Positions 35,755-44,990 of a stretch of DNA of 64,000 nucleotides are shown piece after piece; the first letter of the stretch is position 1, and each line of letters starts with the position of its first letter. The translations under genes were made by a program, and so were the position numbers. Source of the stretch: Fen-999 sp044220545 (GTDB lineage: Bacteria; Pseudomonadota; Gammaproteobacteria; Burkholderiales; Rhodocyclaceae). Where the stretch lies: NCBI GenBank assembly GCA_044220545.1, contig JBGAQX010000009.1, positions 1-64,000 on the forward strand, given 5' to 3'. Below the pieces are notes generated by a model. The model was not told the DNA's origin. It worked only from the letters and a program-made list of their open reading frames with translations, and ran no database searches.

Positions 35755-38439
35755 TTACACCTTCGTGGGGTTGGGCTTGTTGGGATCGAGGCCGTACTTC
35801 CCGATGGCCTCGGCAACCCGGGCGGCATCGATCTGTCCGTCGTCGGCCAGCGAACGCAGCGCGGCGAGGATGATCCAGTGGCGATCCACCTCGAAGAAAT
35901 GGCGGAGCTGCTCGCGGGTGTCGGAGCGACCGAAGCCGTCGGTGCCCAGCACGGTGTAGCGGCGGCCGCTCTGGCAGACGAACGGCCGGATCTGCTCGGC
36001 GTAGAGACGTATGTAGTCGGTGGCGGCGATGACCGGGCCGCGCGTGTCGGCCAGGCACTTGGTGACGTGGCAGACCCTGGGCGGCTCACCGGCGTTGAGC
36101 AGATGATGGCGGGTACACTCGTGACCGTCGCGGCCCAGTTCGGTGAAGCTCGGGCAGCTCCACAGGTCGGATTCGACGCCCCAGTCGTCACGCAGCAATT
36201 CGGCGGCGGCGATGGTCTCGCGGAAGATCACCCCGGAGCCGAGCAGTTGCACGCGCGGGCCGTTGGAGGCGGTGCCGCGCCGGAACAGGTACATGCCCTT
36301 GAGGATGTCGTCATGCGCGCCCTCGGGCATTTCGGGATGCTCGTAGTTCTCGTTCATCACCGTCAGGTAATAGAACACGTCCTCCTGCTCCGTGACCATG
36401 CGGCGCAGGCCATCGCGGATGATGACCGCGACTTCGTAGCCGAAGGTGGGGTCGTAGGAGACGCAGTTGGGTATGGTCGCGGAGAACAGGTGGCTGTGAC
36501 CGTCCTCGTGCTGCAGGCCCTCGCCGTTGAGCGTCGTGCGTCCCGCCGTGCCGCCGACCAGGAAGCCGCGCGCCCGCGAGTCGCCGGCCGCCCAGGCCAG
36601 ATCGCCGGTGCGTTGCAGGCCGAACATGGAATAGAAGATATAGACGGGAATCATTTGCACGCCGTGCGTCGAGTACGCGGTGGCGGCGGCGATCCAGTCG
36701 GCCATCGCGCCGGCTTCGTTGATGCCTTCCTGAAGGATCTGGCCGTCCTTCGATTCCTTGTAGAACATCAACTGGTCGGCGTCCTGCGGCACATAGGCCT
36801 GGCCCTGCTGGTTCCAGATGCCGAACTGGCGGAACATGCCTTCCATGCCGAAGGTGCGCGATTCGTCGGGCACGATCGGCACGATGTGGCGGCCGAGCGC
36901 CTTGTCGCGCAGCAGGGTGTTGAGAATGCGCACGAAGGCCATCGTGGTCGAGAACTCCCGCCCGGCGCCGGATGCCTTGAGCAGGGCGTCGAAGGCCGAC
37001 AGGGGCGGCACCGGCATTGGTTCGACGCGGCGCCGGCGTTTCGGCAGGTAGCCGCCCAGCGCCAGGCGATGCTCGCGCATGTACTTGAGCTCGGGTGAGT
37101 CCTCGGCGAACTTCAGGTAGGGCAGGTCTTCCAGTTGCTCGTCGCTGATCGGCAGCTTGAATCGGTCGCGGAAGGCCCGGATCGAGGTGGTGCCCATCTT
37201 CTTCTGTTGATGGGTGATGTTCTGCGCCTCGCCCGATTCGCCCATGCCGTAACCCTTGATGGTCTTGGGCAATATGACCGTCGGCTGCCCGGTATGGGCG
37301 GCGGCGGCGGCGTAGGCGGCGTAGACCTTGTGCGGGTCGTGACCGCCGCGATTCAGGCGCCAGATGTCGTCGTCGGACCAGGTGGCGACCAGGGCCTTCA
37401 GTTCCGGCGTGTTGAAGAAGTGTTCGCGCACGTAGGCGCCGTCCTTCGACTTGAAGGTCTGGTAGTCGCCGTCGACGCACTCCATCATGCGGCGGCGCAG
37501 GTGGCCATGCTTGTCCTGGGCCAGCAGTGTGTCCCAATAGCTGCCCCACACGACCTTGATGACGTTCCAGCCGGCGCCGCGAAAATCGGCTTCCAGTTCC
37601 TGGATGATCTTGCCATTGCCGCGCACCGGACCGTCGAGGCGCTGCAGGTTGCAGTTCACCACGAAGATCAGGTTGTCGAGCTTCTCGCGCCCGGCCATGC
37701 CGATGGCGCCCATCGACTCCGGCTCGTCCATCTCGCCGTCGCCCATGAAGGCCCAGACCTTGCGGCCGGTGGTATCGGCCATGCCCCGGTCGTGCATGTA
37801 CTTCATGAAACGGGCCTGGTAGATGGCTTGCAAGGGGCCGAGGCCCATCGAGACGGTGGGGAACTGCCAGAAATCGGGGAACAGCCAGGGGTGGGGGTAG
37901 GAGGGCAGGCCCTTGCCATCGACCTCCTGGCGGAAGCCGTCGAGCTGCTGTTCGGTCAGACGGCCGAGCAGAAAGGCGCGGGCGTAGATGCCGGGGGCGG
38001 AATGGCCCTGCATGAAGATCAGGTCGCCGCCATGCTGCTCGGTTGGCGCGTGCCAGAAGTGCTGGAAGCCAACGTCATAGAGCGTGGCCGCCGAGGCGAA
38101 GCTGGCGATGTGGCCGCCGAGGTTGGAGTCGCCCTTGTTGGCGCGCAGGACCATGGCCAGCGCGTTCCAGCGCACGTAGGCGCGGATGCGGTTCTCCAGC
38201 GCGTAGTCGCCGGGCGCCGACGGCTGGCGGTCCGCCGGAATGGTGTTGACGTATTCGGTATTGGCCGAGTAGGGGATGTTGATGCCGGCGCGATGGCCGA
38301 GTTCGATCAGCTTCTCGATCAGGAAGTGGGCGCGTTCGGGGCCTTCCTGGGCAATCACGGCTTCGAGGGCTTCGAGCCACTCGCGGGTTTCCTGGCTGTC
38401 CTCGTCGAGCGACGACGGTCCGGCGGGATAGGCGGACAT
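35755..38439 (-). CDS. aceE: Pyruvate dehydrogenase E1, homodimeric type
   Basis: Thiamine-diphosphate enzyme that decarboxylates pyruvate. The 894-residue length and N-terminus are those of the homodimeric AceE class. TPP-binding FMGDGEMDEPESMGAI and the RLDGPVRGNGKIIQELE stretch are present. A strong AGGAGGAG ribosome site precedes the ATG. First gene of aceE-aceF-lpdA; the promoter lies in a 210-nt region shared with the divergent por operon. Confidence 0.97.
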   Translation of the reverse strand: MSAYPAGPSSLDEDSQETREWLEALEAVIAQEGPERAHFLIEKLIELGHRAGINIPYSANTEYVNTIPADRQPSAPGDYALENRIRAYVRWNALAMVLRANKGDSNLGGHIASFASAATLYDVGFQHFWHAPTEQHGGDLIFMQGHSAPGIYARAFLLGRLTEQQLDGFRQEVDGKGLPSYPHPWLFPDFWQFPTVSMGLGPLQAIYQARFMKYMHDRGMADTTGRKVWAFMGDGEMDEPESMGAIGMAGREKLDNLIFVVNCNLQRLDGPVRGNGKIIQELEADFRGAGWNVIKVVWGSYWDTLLAQDKHGHLRRRMMECVDGDYQTFKSKDGAYVREHFFNTPELKALVATWSDDDIWRLNRGGHDPHKVYAAYAAAAAHTGQPTVILPKTIKGYGMGESGEAQNITHQQKKMGTTSIRAFRDRFKLPISDEQLEDLPYLKFAEDSPELKYMREHRLALGGYLPKRRRRVEPMPVPPLSAFDALLKASGAGREFSTTMAFVRILNTLLRDKALGRHIVPIVPDESRTFGMEGMFRQFGIWNQQGQAYVPQDADQLMFYKESKDGQILQEGINEAGAMADWIAAATAYSTHGVQMIPVYIFYSMFGLQRTGDLAWAAGDSRARGFLVGGTAGRTTLNGEGLQHEDGHSHLFSATIPNCVSYDPTFGYEVAVIIRDGLRRMVTEQEDVFYYLTVMNENYEHPEMPEGAHDDILKGMYLFRRGTASNGPRVQLLGSGVIFRETIAAAELLRDDWGVESDLWSCPSFTELGRDGHECTRHHLLNAGEPPRVCHVTKCLADTRGPVIAATDYIRLYAEQIRPFVCQSGRRYTVLGTDGFGRSDTREQLRHFFEVDRHWIILAALRSLADDGQIDAARVAEAIGKYGLDPNKPNPTKV

Positions 38440-38560
38440 GGCGGTTGTCTCCTCCTGTTGAGGTTGGTTGCTGGCCCGCTGGTGGCGGGACGTTTTTCAC
38501 ACAGCTTAGCCCCGCCGGGTGGGCGGGTCGAATCGTGATGTTCCGGAATGTAAAACAAGA

Positions 38561-38599
38561 ATTCGCATTGCGCAATACTGCACTGCCGCAATGACAGTG
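38561..38599. promoter_or_regulatory. Nested palindromes in the aceE-porG divergent intergenic region
   Basis: The 210-nt region between the two pyruvate-oxidising operons contains the perfect palindrome ATTGCGCAAT (38567-38576). It also has CATTGCG (38566-38572) with an inverted CGCAATG (38587-38593), and CACTG-N9-CAGTG (38581-38599). Their position suggests an operator that could set which system is expressed. The regulator is unknown. Confidence 0.5.
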
Positions 38600-38649
38600 T
38601 CCGAGCGAGGGTGATATGGTGTCGTCCGACAGCAAGAGGAGACGACGAA

Positions 38650-39243
38650 ATGTTTCAGGTTCGAATTCACGGCCGCGGCGGGCAGGGCGTGGTCACCGCC
38701 GCCGAAATGCTTTCCATCGCGGCTTTCGAGGAAGGGCGTCACGCCCAGGCATTTCCCAGCTTCGGGTCGGAGCGGACCGGGGCGCCGGTGGTGGCGTTCT
38801 GTCGCATTGCCGACCAGGAAATTCGCTTGCGAGAACCGATCATGGAGCCGGACGCGCTGATCATCCAGGATCCGACGCTGCTCCACCAGGTGGATGTGTT
38901 CTCCGGACTGAAGAAGGACGGCTACATCCTCATCAACACCAACAAGACTTTCGATCAGCTCGGCCTGGGCGATTTCGTCCGCGACCGCGATCCGGCGCGC
39001 TTGTGTACCGTTGCCGCGACCGAAATATCGGTACGGCTGGTCGGCCGGCCGGTGCCCAACGTGCCGCTGCTGGGCGGCTTTGCGGCGGCCTCGGGGCTGA
39101 TTCGGCTCGAATCGGTGATCAAGGCGATCAACGACAAGTTTTCCGGCAAGGTGGCGGCGGGCAACATCGCGGCCGCCACCGAGGCGTTCGATATGGTCCG
39201 CAAGGCAATCGAGGCGGCCAAGGAGGTGAGCAAGCATGCTTAA
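38650..39243 (+). CDS. porG: 2-oxoacid (pyruvate):ferredoxin oxidoreductase, gamma subunit
   Basis: Gamma subunit (CoA-binding side) of a pyruvate or 2-oxoacid:acceptor oxidoreductase. The 197-residue protein starts MFQVRIHGRGGQGVVTAAEML, the family hallmark. The ATG at 38650 follows an AGAGGAGAC ribosome site. It overlaps porA by 8 nt. The subunit split gamma-alpha-beta with a separate Fe-S/flavin protein differs from the single-chain PFOR of many anaerobes. Confidence 0.93.
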   Translation: MFQVRIHGRGGQGVVTAAEMLSIAAFEEGRHAQAFPSFGSERTGAPVVAFCRIADQEIRLREPIMEPDALIIQDPTLLHQVDVFSGLKKDGYILINTNKTFDQLGLGDFVRDRDPARLCTVAATEISVRLVGRPVPNVPLLGGFAAASGLIRLESVIKAINDKFSGKVAAGNIAAATEAFDMVRKAIEAAKEVSKHA

Positions 39244-40489
39244 GCAGACAGAAGGATCGCGCGCCGTGGCCGAGGCCGTGGCGCTCTGCCGGCCGGAGGT
39301 GATCTGCGCCTATCCGATCTCGCCGCAGACGCACATCGTCGAGGCGCTGGGCGAGATGGTCAAGGACGGCTCGCTGACACCCTGCGAGTTCATCAACGTC
39401 GAATCGGAATTCGCCGCCATGTCGGTGGCCATTGGTTCCTCGGCGACCGGCGCCCGCACTTACACCGCCACCGCTTCGCAGGGCCTGCTGTTCATGGCCG
39501 AGGCGGTCTATAACGCCTCGGGGCTCGGCCTGCCGATCGTCATGACCGTCGCCAACCGCGCCATCGGCGCGCCGATCAACATCTGGAACGACCACTCCGA
39601 CGCGCTGTCGCAGCGCGACTCCGGCTGGCTGCAAATCTTCGCCGAAACCAACCAGGAAGCGCTCGACCTGCACATCCAGGCCTTCCGCCTGGCCGAGGAA
39701 TTGAGCCTGCCGGTGATGGTGTGCATGGATGGCTTCATCCTCACCCACGCCTACGAGCGGGTCGACATGCCGACCCAGGCGCAGGTCGACGCCTACCTGC
39801 CCAGGTACGAGCCGCGCCAGATTCTCGAGCCGGACGAACCGGTGTCGATCGGCGCCATGGTGGGTCCGGAGGCCTTCATGGAAGTCCGCTACCTGGCGCA
39901 TGCCAAGCAGATGGAGGCGCTCAAGCTGATCCCGGACTATGCCGCCGAGTTCCGCAAGGTGTTCGGTCGCGATTCCGGGGGCCTGGTGCACACCTACAAG
40001 GCCGACGGCGCCGAGACCATGATTGTCGCGATGGGCTCGGTGCTCGGCACCATCAAGGACGTGGTCGACGAAATGCGCGAGGCGGGCCACAGCATCGGCG
40101 TGCTGGGCATCACCCTGTTCCGCCCCTTCCCGATCGCCCAGGTGCGCGACGCCCTGCACAGTGCCAAGCAGGTGGTGGTGCTGGAAAAGAGCTTGGCGGT
40201 CGGCCTGGGCGGCATTCTCGCCGCCAACGTGCGCATGGCCCTCTCGGCGCTGCCCATCGACGTCTATACCGTGGTCGCGGGCCTCGGCGGGCGACCGATT
40301 ACCAAGCGTTCCTTGCATGCGCTGTTCCGCAAGGCGGAGAAGGACGACATCGGTCCGCTGACCTTCCTCGATCTGAACCAGGCCGTGGTGGACAAGCAAC
40401 TGGAGCGCGAGCGCGCTGTGCGCCGTTCCGGGCCGGCGGCGGAAGCCATCCTGCGTGACATCGGCGTCGTTGCCGCCAAGATTGCCTAA
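39236..40489 (+). CDS. porA: 2-oxoacid (pyruvate):ferredoxin oxidoreductase, alpha subunit
   Basis: Alpha subunit of 417 residues carrying the pyrimidine-binding TPP half. The N-terminal AVALCRPEVICAYPISPQTHIVEAL and FINVESEFAAMSVAIGSSATGARTYTATASQGL are typical of PorA. Substrate choice (pyruvate versus another 2-oxoacid) cannot be read with certainty from sequence, but the family fit is to pyruvate enzymes. Located between porG and porB. Confidence 0.92.
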   Translation: MLKQTEGSRAVAEAVALCRPEVICAYPISPQTHIVEALGEMVKDGSLTPCEFINVESEFAAMSVAIGSSATGARTYTATASQGLLFMAEAVYNASGLGLPIVMTVANRAIGAPINIWNDHSDALSQRDSGWLQIFAETNQEALDLHIQAFRLAEELSLPVMVCMDGFILTHAYERVDMPTQAQVDAYLPRYEPRQILEPDEPVSIGAMVGPEAFMEVRYLAHAKQMEALKLIPDYAAEFRKVFGRDSGGLVHTYKADGAETMIVAMGSVLGTIKDVVDEMREAGHSIGVLGITLFRPFPIAQVRDALHSAKQVVVLEKSLAVGLGGILAANVRMALSALPIDVYTVVAGLGGRPITKRSLHALFRKAEKDDIGPLTFLDLNQAVVDKQLERERAVRRSGPAAEAILRDIGVVAAKIA

Positions 40490-40498
40490 GGAGTCGCG

Positions 40499-41512
40499 AT
40501 GTCTTTTCAACCCGTAAAGTTCTACCAGACCGGCACCTTTACCGTCGGCAACCGCCTGCTGCCTCCCGAGGAGCGCAGCGTGCAGTCGCAGGCGAAGCGC
40601 TACAACTCGATCAACTCCGGGCATCGCGCCTGCCAGGGCTGCGGCGAGGCGCTGGGGGCGCGCTATGCGATCGATGCCGTCATGGAGGCGACCAACGGCC
40701 GATTGATCTGCGCCAACGCCACCGGCTGTCTGGAAGTGTTCTCGACGCCGTATCCGGAAACCTCCTGGCAGGTGCCGTGGATTCATTCGTTGTTCGGCAA
40801 CACGGCGGCCGTGGCCACCGGCATTGCCGCGGCGCTGAAGATCAAGCAGCAAAAGGGCGAGCGGCGCAACATCCGCGTCGTTGCCCAGGGCGGCGACGGC
40901 GGCACCACGGACATCGGCTTCGGCTGCCTTTCCGGCATGTTCGAGCGCAATGACGACGTCCTGTACATCTGTTACGACAACCAGGGCTACATGAACACCG
41001 GCATCCAGCGGTCCAGCGCCACGCCGCCGGCGGCGCGCACGGCCACCACCATGGCGGTCGGGTCCGCGCCGGGCAATGTCTTTGGTCAGGGCAAATACGT
41101 GCCGGCCATCGCCATGGCCCACGAGATTCCCTACGTCGCCACCGCGACAGTTGCCGACCTGCGCGATTTGGAAGCCAAGGTGCGCCGGGCCATGGAGTTC
41201 CATGGCGCCCGCTACATCCACATCCTGGTGCCTTGTCCGCTCGGCTGGGGCAGCGCCTCGCACGAGACCATCCACCTGGCGCGGCTGGCCAAGGAGACCG
41301 GGCTGTTCCCGGTGTTCGAGGCCGAGCGCGGCGAGGTTACCTCCGTCCTGAAGATACGGCGTCGCCAGCCGGTGGAGGAATACCTCAAGCCGCAGAAACG
41401 TTATGCCCACCTGTTCGGCAAGACGCCGCAAGTGGAAGTCATTGCCCGCCTGCAAGGAATGGCGGACCGCAACATCCGCAAGTACGGACTCCTGGATACG
41501 GAGACGCAGTGA
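40499..41512 (+). CDS. porB: 2-oxoacid (pyruvate):ferredoxin oxidoreductase, beta subunit
   Basis: Beta subunit of 337 residues binding the TPP diphosphate and a 4Fe-4S cluster. It has ACQGCGEALGARYA with cluster cysteines, GNTAAVATGIAAALK, and the GGDGGTTDIGFG...CYDN thiamine-diphosphate motif. The stop overlaps the start of the next gene (TGATG), so the complex and its electron-transfer partner are co-translated. Confidence 0.93.
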   Translation: MSFQPVKFYQTGTFTVGNRLLPPEERSVQSQAKRYNSINSGHRACQGCGEALGARYAIDAVMEATNGRLICANATGCLEVFSTPYPETSWQVPWIHSLFGNTAAVATGIAAALKIKQQKGERRNIRVVAQGGDGGTTDIGFGCLSGMFERNDDVLYICYDNQGYMNTGIQRSSATPPAARTATTMAVGSAPGNVFGQGKYVPAIAMAHEIPYVATATVADLRDLEAKVRRAMEFHGARYIHILVPCPLGWGSASHETIHLARLAKETGLFPVFEAERGEVTSVLKIRRRQPVEEYLKPQKRYAHLFGKTPQVEVIARLQGMADRNIRKYGLLDTETQ

Positions 41513-43137
41513 TGGACAAGCCCTTCGCGATCACCCTCAACCCCGGCTCCTCGCTGGCCAACCATACCGGTTCCTGGCGCACCATGCGGCCGGTCTATGT
41601 GGACCGGCTGCCGCCCTGCAACGCCGCCTGCCCGGCCGGCGAGAACATCCAGGGCTGGCTCTTCCACGCCGAAAGTGGCGACTACGAGAAGGCCTGGCGC
41701 AGCCTCACCGAGAACAATCCGCTGCCGGCCATCATGGGCCGCGTCTGCTATCACCCCTGCCAGGGCGGCTGCAACCGGCAGAACGTCGATGCCGCCGTCG
41801 GCATCAACGCCGTGGAACGCTTCCTCGGCGACGAGGCGATCAAGCAAGGCTGGGCGTTCACCAAGCCGACCCGGCAGAGCGGCAAGCGCGTGCTGGTCGT
41901 CGGCGCTGGTCCTTCGGGCCTTTCGGCCGCCTACCAGTTGGCTCGGCTCGGCCATGCCGTCGAGATCCACGAGGCCGGGCCGATGGCCGGCGGCATGATG
42001 CGCTTTGGCATCCCCAAGTATCGCCTGCCGCGCGAGATCATCGATGCCGAGGTGCGACGCATCGTCGACCTCGGCGTCGTCATTCGCTATGACGCCAAGG
42101 TGGCCAACATCGCCGAGGCCATGCAGGCCGGCGGCTTCCATGCCGCCTTCCTCGCCGTCGGCGCCCACATCGGCAAGCGCGCCTACATTCCGGCGGCCGA
42201 CGCCACCAAGATCGTCGACGCGGTTTCCGTGCTGCGCTCCATGGAAGGCGAGGACAAGCCGATGCTCGGCCGGCGCGTGGTGGTCTATGGCGGCGGCAAT
42301 ACCGCCATCGACGTGGCGCGCACCGCCAAGCGCCTGGGCGCCACCGAGGCCATCATCGTCTATCGCCGTACCCGCGAAAAAATGCCCGCCCACGACTTCG
42401 AGGTCGAGGAAGCCCTGCAGGAAGGTGTGATGGTCAAGTGGCTGTCCACCATCAAGCACGCCGGCGAGGGCAACATCACCATCGAGAAGATGGCGCTCGA
42501 CGAAAAGGGCTTTCCCCAACCGACGGGCGAGTTCGAAACGCTGGAGGCCGACTCCGTGGTGCTGGCGCTGGGCCAGGACGTCGACCTGTCGCTGCTCGAA
42601 GGCGTGCCCGGGCTGGAGGTCAAGGACGGCGTCGTGCAGGTGACGCCGAACATGATGACCGGCCACCCCGGCATCTTCGCCGGCGGCGACATGGTGCCCT
42701 CCGAGCGCACCGTCACGGTGGCCGTTGGCCATGGCAAGAAAGCCGCCCGGCACATCGACGCCTGGCTGCGCAACGAGACTTATCAGCCGGCGCCCAAGCA
42801 CGAACTGGCGGGCTTCGACAAGCTCAACCCCTGGTATTACTCGGAGGCCTACCACCAGGTGCGGCCAGTGCTGGACATCATCCGCCGCCAGTCCAGCTTC
42901 GACGAGGTGGTGCAGGGCCTGAACGAGAACAACGCCCTGTTCGAGGCGCGCCGCTGCCTCTCCTGCGGCAATTGCTTCGAGTGCGACAACTGCTACGGCG
43001 TCTGCCCGGACAATGCCGTGATCAAACTCGGCCCGGGCAAGCGCTTCCAGTTCAACTACGACTACTGCAAGGGCTGCGGCGTCTGCGTCGCCGAATGCCC
43101 CTGCGGCGCGATCAAGATGGTGGCGGAGGAAATCTGA
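41512..43137 (+). CDS. GltD-like NAD(P) flavoprotein fused to 2x[4Fe-4S] ferredoxin
   Basis: 541 residues. The N-terminal Fe-S domain of glutamate-synthase small-subunit type has CNAACPAGENIQGW and CYHPCQGGCNR. FAD and NAD(P) folds follow (VVGAGPSGLSAAYQL, VVYGGGNTAIDVA), then a C-terminal ferredoxin segment with CLSCGNCFECDNC and CKGCGVCVAECPCG. It is the fourth gene of the por operon. Such subunits are known to connect 2-oxoacid oxidoreductases of Azoarcus-type bacteria to NADP. The likely role is passing electrons between the Por complex and NAD(P) or ferredoxin; cofactor preference is not shown. Confidence 0.88.
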   Translation: MDKPFAITLNPGSSLANHTGSWRTMRPVYVDRLPPCNAACPAGENIQGWLFHAESGDYEKAWRSLTENNPLPAIMGRVCYHPCQGGCNRQNVDAAVGINAVERFLGDEAIKQGWAFTKPTRQSGKRVLVVGAGPSGLSAAYQLARLGHAVEIHEAGPMAGGMMRFGIPKYRLPREIIDAEVRRIVDLGVVIRYDAKVANIAEAMQAGGFHAAFLAVGAHIGKRAYIPAADATKIVDAVSVLRSMEGEDKPMLGRRVVVYGGGNTAIDVARTAKRLGATEAIIVYRRTREKMPAHDFEVEEALQEGVMVKWLSTIKHAGEGNITIEKMALDEKGFPQPTGEFETLEADSVVLALGQDVDLSLLEGVPGLEVKDGVVQVTPNMMTGHPGIFAGGDMVPSERTVTVAVGHGKKAARHIDAWLRNETYQPAPKHELAGFDKLNPWYYSEAYHQVRPVLDIIRRQSSFDEVVQGLNENNALFEARRCLSCGNCFECDNCYGVCPDNAVIKLGPGKRFQFNYDYCKGCGVCVAECPCGAIKMVAEEI

Positions 43138-43190
43138 GCGCGCACTGCGGCGCTACAATGACAAGCGGATTCACGTTGCGGAGAAGAGGC

Positions 43191-43571
43191 ATGGGCATCA
43201 CGTACGCTGACATTGCTATCGAGAACCCGTACTCGAAGCGCAGACTCCCGGCCCGCGCGCTGGTCGATTCCGGGGCTGTCTTTTTCACCATCCCGGATCA
43301 CCTGGCGGTGCAGCTCGGCTTCGACCCCACGGAAGTCAGTACCCGCGAAATCATCCTCGCCGATGGCACCCGTAAACCCGTACCGATGATCGGCCCACTG
43401 CGCGTCCACTTCGCCGACCGCTACTGCGACTTGTCAGCCCTCGTCATGGGCGACGAGCCCCTGTTCGGCGCGGTGCCGATGGAAATGATGGATCTCGTCC
43501 TGCACCCGGCATCGCAAACCCTGACGGTCAACCCCGCGAGTCCCTTCGTGCCGGTGGCGCTGGCGAAGTAG
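43191..43571 (+). CDS. Retropepsin-like (clan AA) aspartyl protease
   Basis: A small 126-residue protein with the aspartyl-protease motif LVDSGAVFFTIP near residue 24 (D-S-G-A in place of the usual D-T-G-A). A second hydrophobic segment, LFGAVPMEMMDLVLHP, is typical of bacterial single-lobe clan AA proteins, which act as dimers. The ATG follows GAGAAGAGGC. It lies 53 nt after the por operon and may be read through from it. Function is unknown; no partner is evident. Confidence 0.72.
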   Translation: MGITYADIAIENPYSKRRLPARALVDSGAVFFTIPDHLAVQLGFDPTEVSTREIILADGTRKPVPMIGPLRVHFADRYCDLSALVMGDEPLFGAVPMEMMDLVLHPASQTLTVNPASPFVPVALAK

Positions 43572-43939
43572 CGGTAACGGTGCCAGTAGGCATCGCGGCT
43601 GAGGACGCCGAGTATGCTGATCGGGTCATCACGGCAAACCAAATTTCCTCCAGGCTGGCTCACCGCATCCCCGCGCGGCGAGCCGATCGAGGTGTCATGA
43701 CCGTCGCGCCGCTCCGCTACCAGGCGATTCCGCCGACGTTTCAGTCCCGACGAGGCGACTGAATCAGGACCGCACGGCGGCGAGCGTTCGTCCGCGGCTC
43801 TTGGCGGCTATCAGTCAATAGTTCGCGGCAAACGACAACCGCCGCGCCGGCTCGGAAATCCATGAGACATAATGCCAAGGTCATGACACTATTCAATTCG
43901 GGATCGTCACTTTTGTCATGCACGCACCGCGAGGGGTCT
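43572..43939. other. Gene-free 368-bp stretch
   Basis: No convincing gene on either strand. A short minus-strand frame over 43741-44007 lacks similarity to anything I recognise and is antisense to the next gene's signal peptide. Base composition falls (more A/T) toward 43860-43930, consistent with a promoter for the secreted-protein pair that follows. Confidence 0.5.
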
Positions 43940-44940
43940 ATGAGAGCTACCTGCTGTTTGTTGTCGATCATCACGTTGCTGGGCGGGCCGTTGGCGGCGC
44001 AAGCCAACGGCTACGTCGGCAGATCAAGGTGTCGATGGAGCCGTCCGACGCGGACTATCCGCCGAAGAAGAGCAACATCATCTACGTCTACAGTTGCTGG
44101 GACGGAGCGACAGGGAAGTCCGTAAACTGTAGCTTTACGCAGCAAATCGAGGGATTGGTCGATCCGGCAAGCGACGTTGCCAATAACGGCGGCCATACGC
44201 ATGACTATGCCAGCCATCCCGCAGGCAAGGAATGTCTTCTTCCCCCAGGCGCCGCCGCTTTCTTTCCACTGCTCAATTGCGCGCCTATAGCAGACAGCGT
44301 CGTCGGTTCGACGGAGTCGGCCGTCGGCGGTCTCGTGCTATATCCGGAAGCGGCGGTCAAGCATGAGAATCCCGATGTGAGCGGCAAGGTCAAGATATCG
44401 AGTTCCGTGACTTCGCCGCCCGGCTGGTACTGCGTGTCGGGTTGTTACGACGCCAACAGTTGGCGCTATGAAACGACCGTGGATATTGGCATCGAAGGCT
44501 TGGAGCGCCTGTCGAATTCTCCTGACGGCACCTACATCAAGGTGCGCACGGCGGATACGCGGCACACCGCTGCCAATGCCTACTATGGCATGCCGGACAC
44601 CAATGTGATACTCGGGCTGGTTGCGGTGGAGTACTTGAATTTGACCACCACAGCCCAGAGGTCCCGGCTGCTTAGCATCAATGATATGAGTCTGCCGCGC
44701 GGCGGCCGGTTCGACGTCAACGGGAATTGGGCGAGACCGCACGCCGAGCACCGTATAGGCATTAGCGCCGACATCAACCGAGACGGGGTATTTTGCGACG
44801 ATGATAAGGAACTGCGCAAAGCGGTGGACAACGTCATTCCGTCGGTTGGGCCCCGATTGGTCAATCCGAATGTTCCCGGTCGTACTTCAAGCCGCCTGTT
44901 GTGCGAATCCGAAGGACGCAAGCACATCGATTTCGACTAA
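43940..44940 (+). pseudogene. Secreted protein with M15/LAS-like zinc motif, frameshifted
   Basis: The true start appears to be ATG 43940 after a GAGGGG ribosome site. It encodes a clear signal peptide, MRATCCLLSIITLLGGPLAA. That frame fails after ...NGYVG; the rest of the protein (RQIKVSMEPSDADYPP onward, to 44940) is in the next frame. One extra base around 44015-44025 would restore a protein of about 333 residues. The mature part is Cys-rich and ends with PHAEHRIGISADIN, whose H-x2-G-x3-D spacing matches the H-x6-D zinc signature of M15/LAS peptidases. It is either a real lesion or a sequencing error. Function is inferred only. Confidence 0.6.
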
Positions 44941-44990
44941 CCGTGCCAAAAATCGTCCCACGCATTGTCCTGTATAGAGGAATCGTTGCC

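Noticed and set aside
39128..41455. Long minus-strand frame opposite porA/porB (about 775 codons)
   Set aside because: Antisense shadow; the plus-strand genes carry all family motifs.
43741..44007. Minus-strand 88-codon frame near the secreted protein gene
   Set aside because: It overlaps the signal peptide of the plus-strand gene, lacks similarity and has no clear ribosome site.
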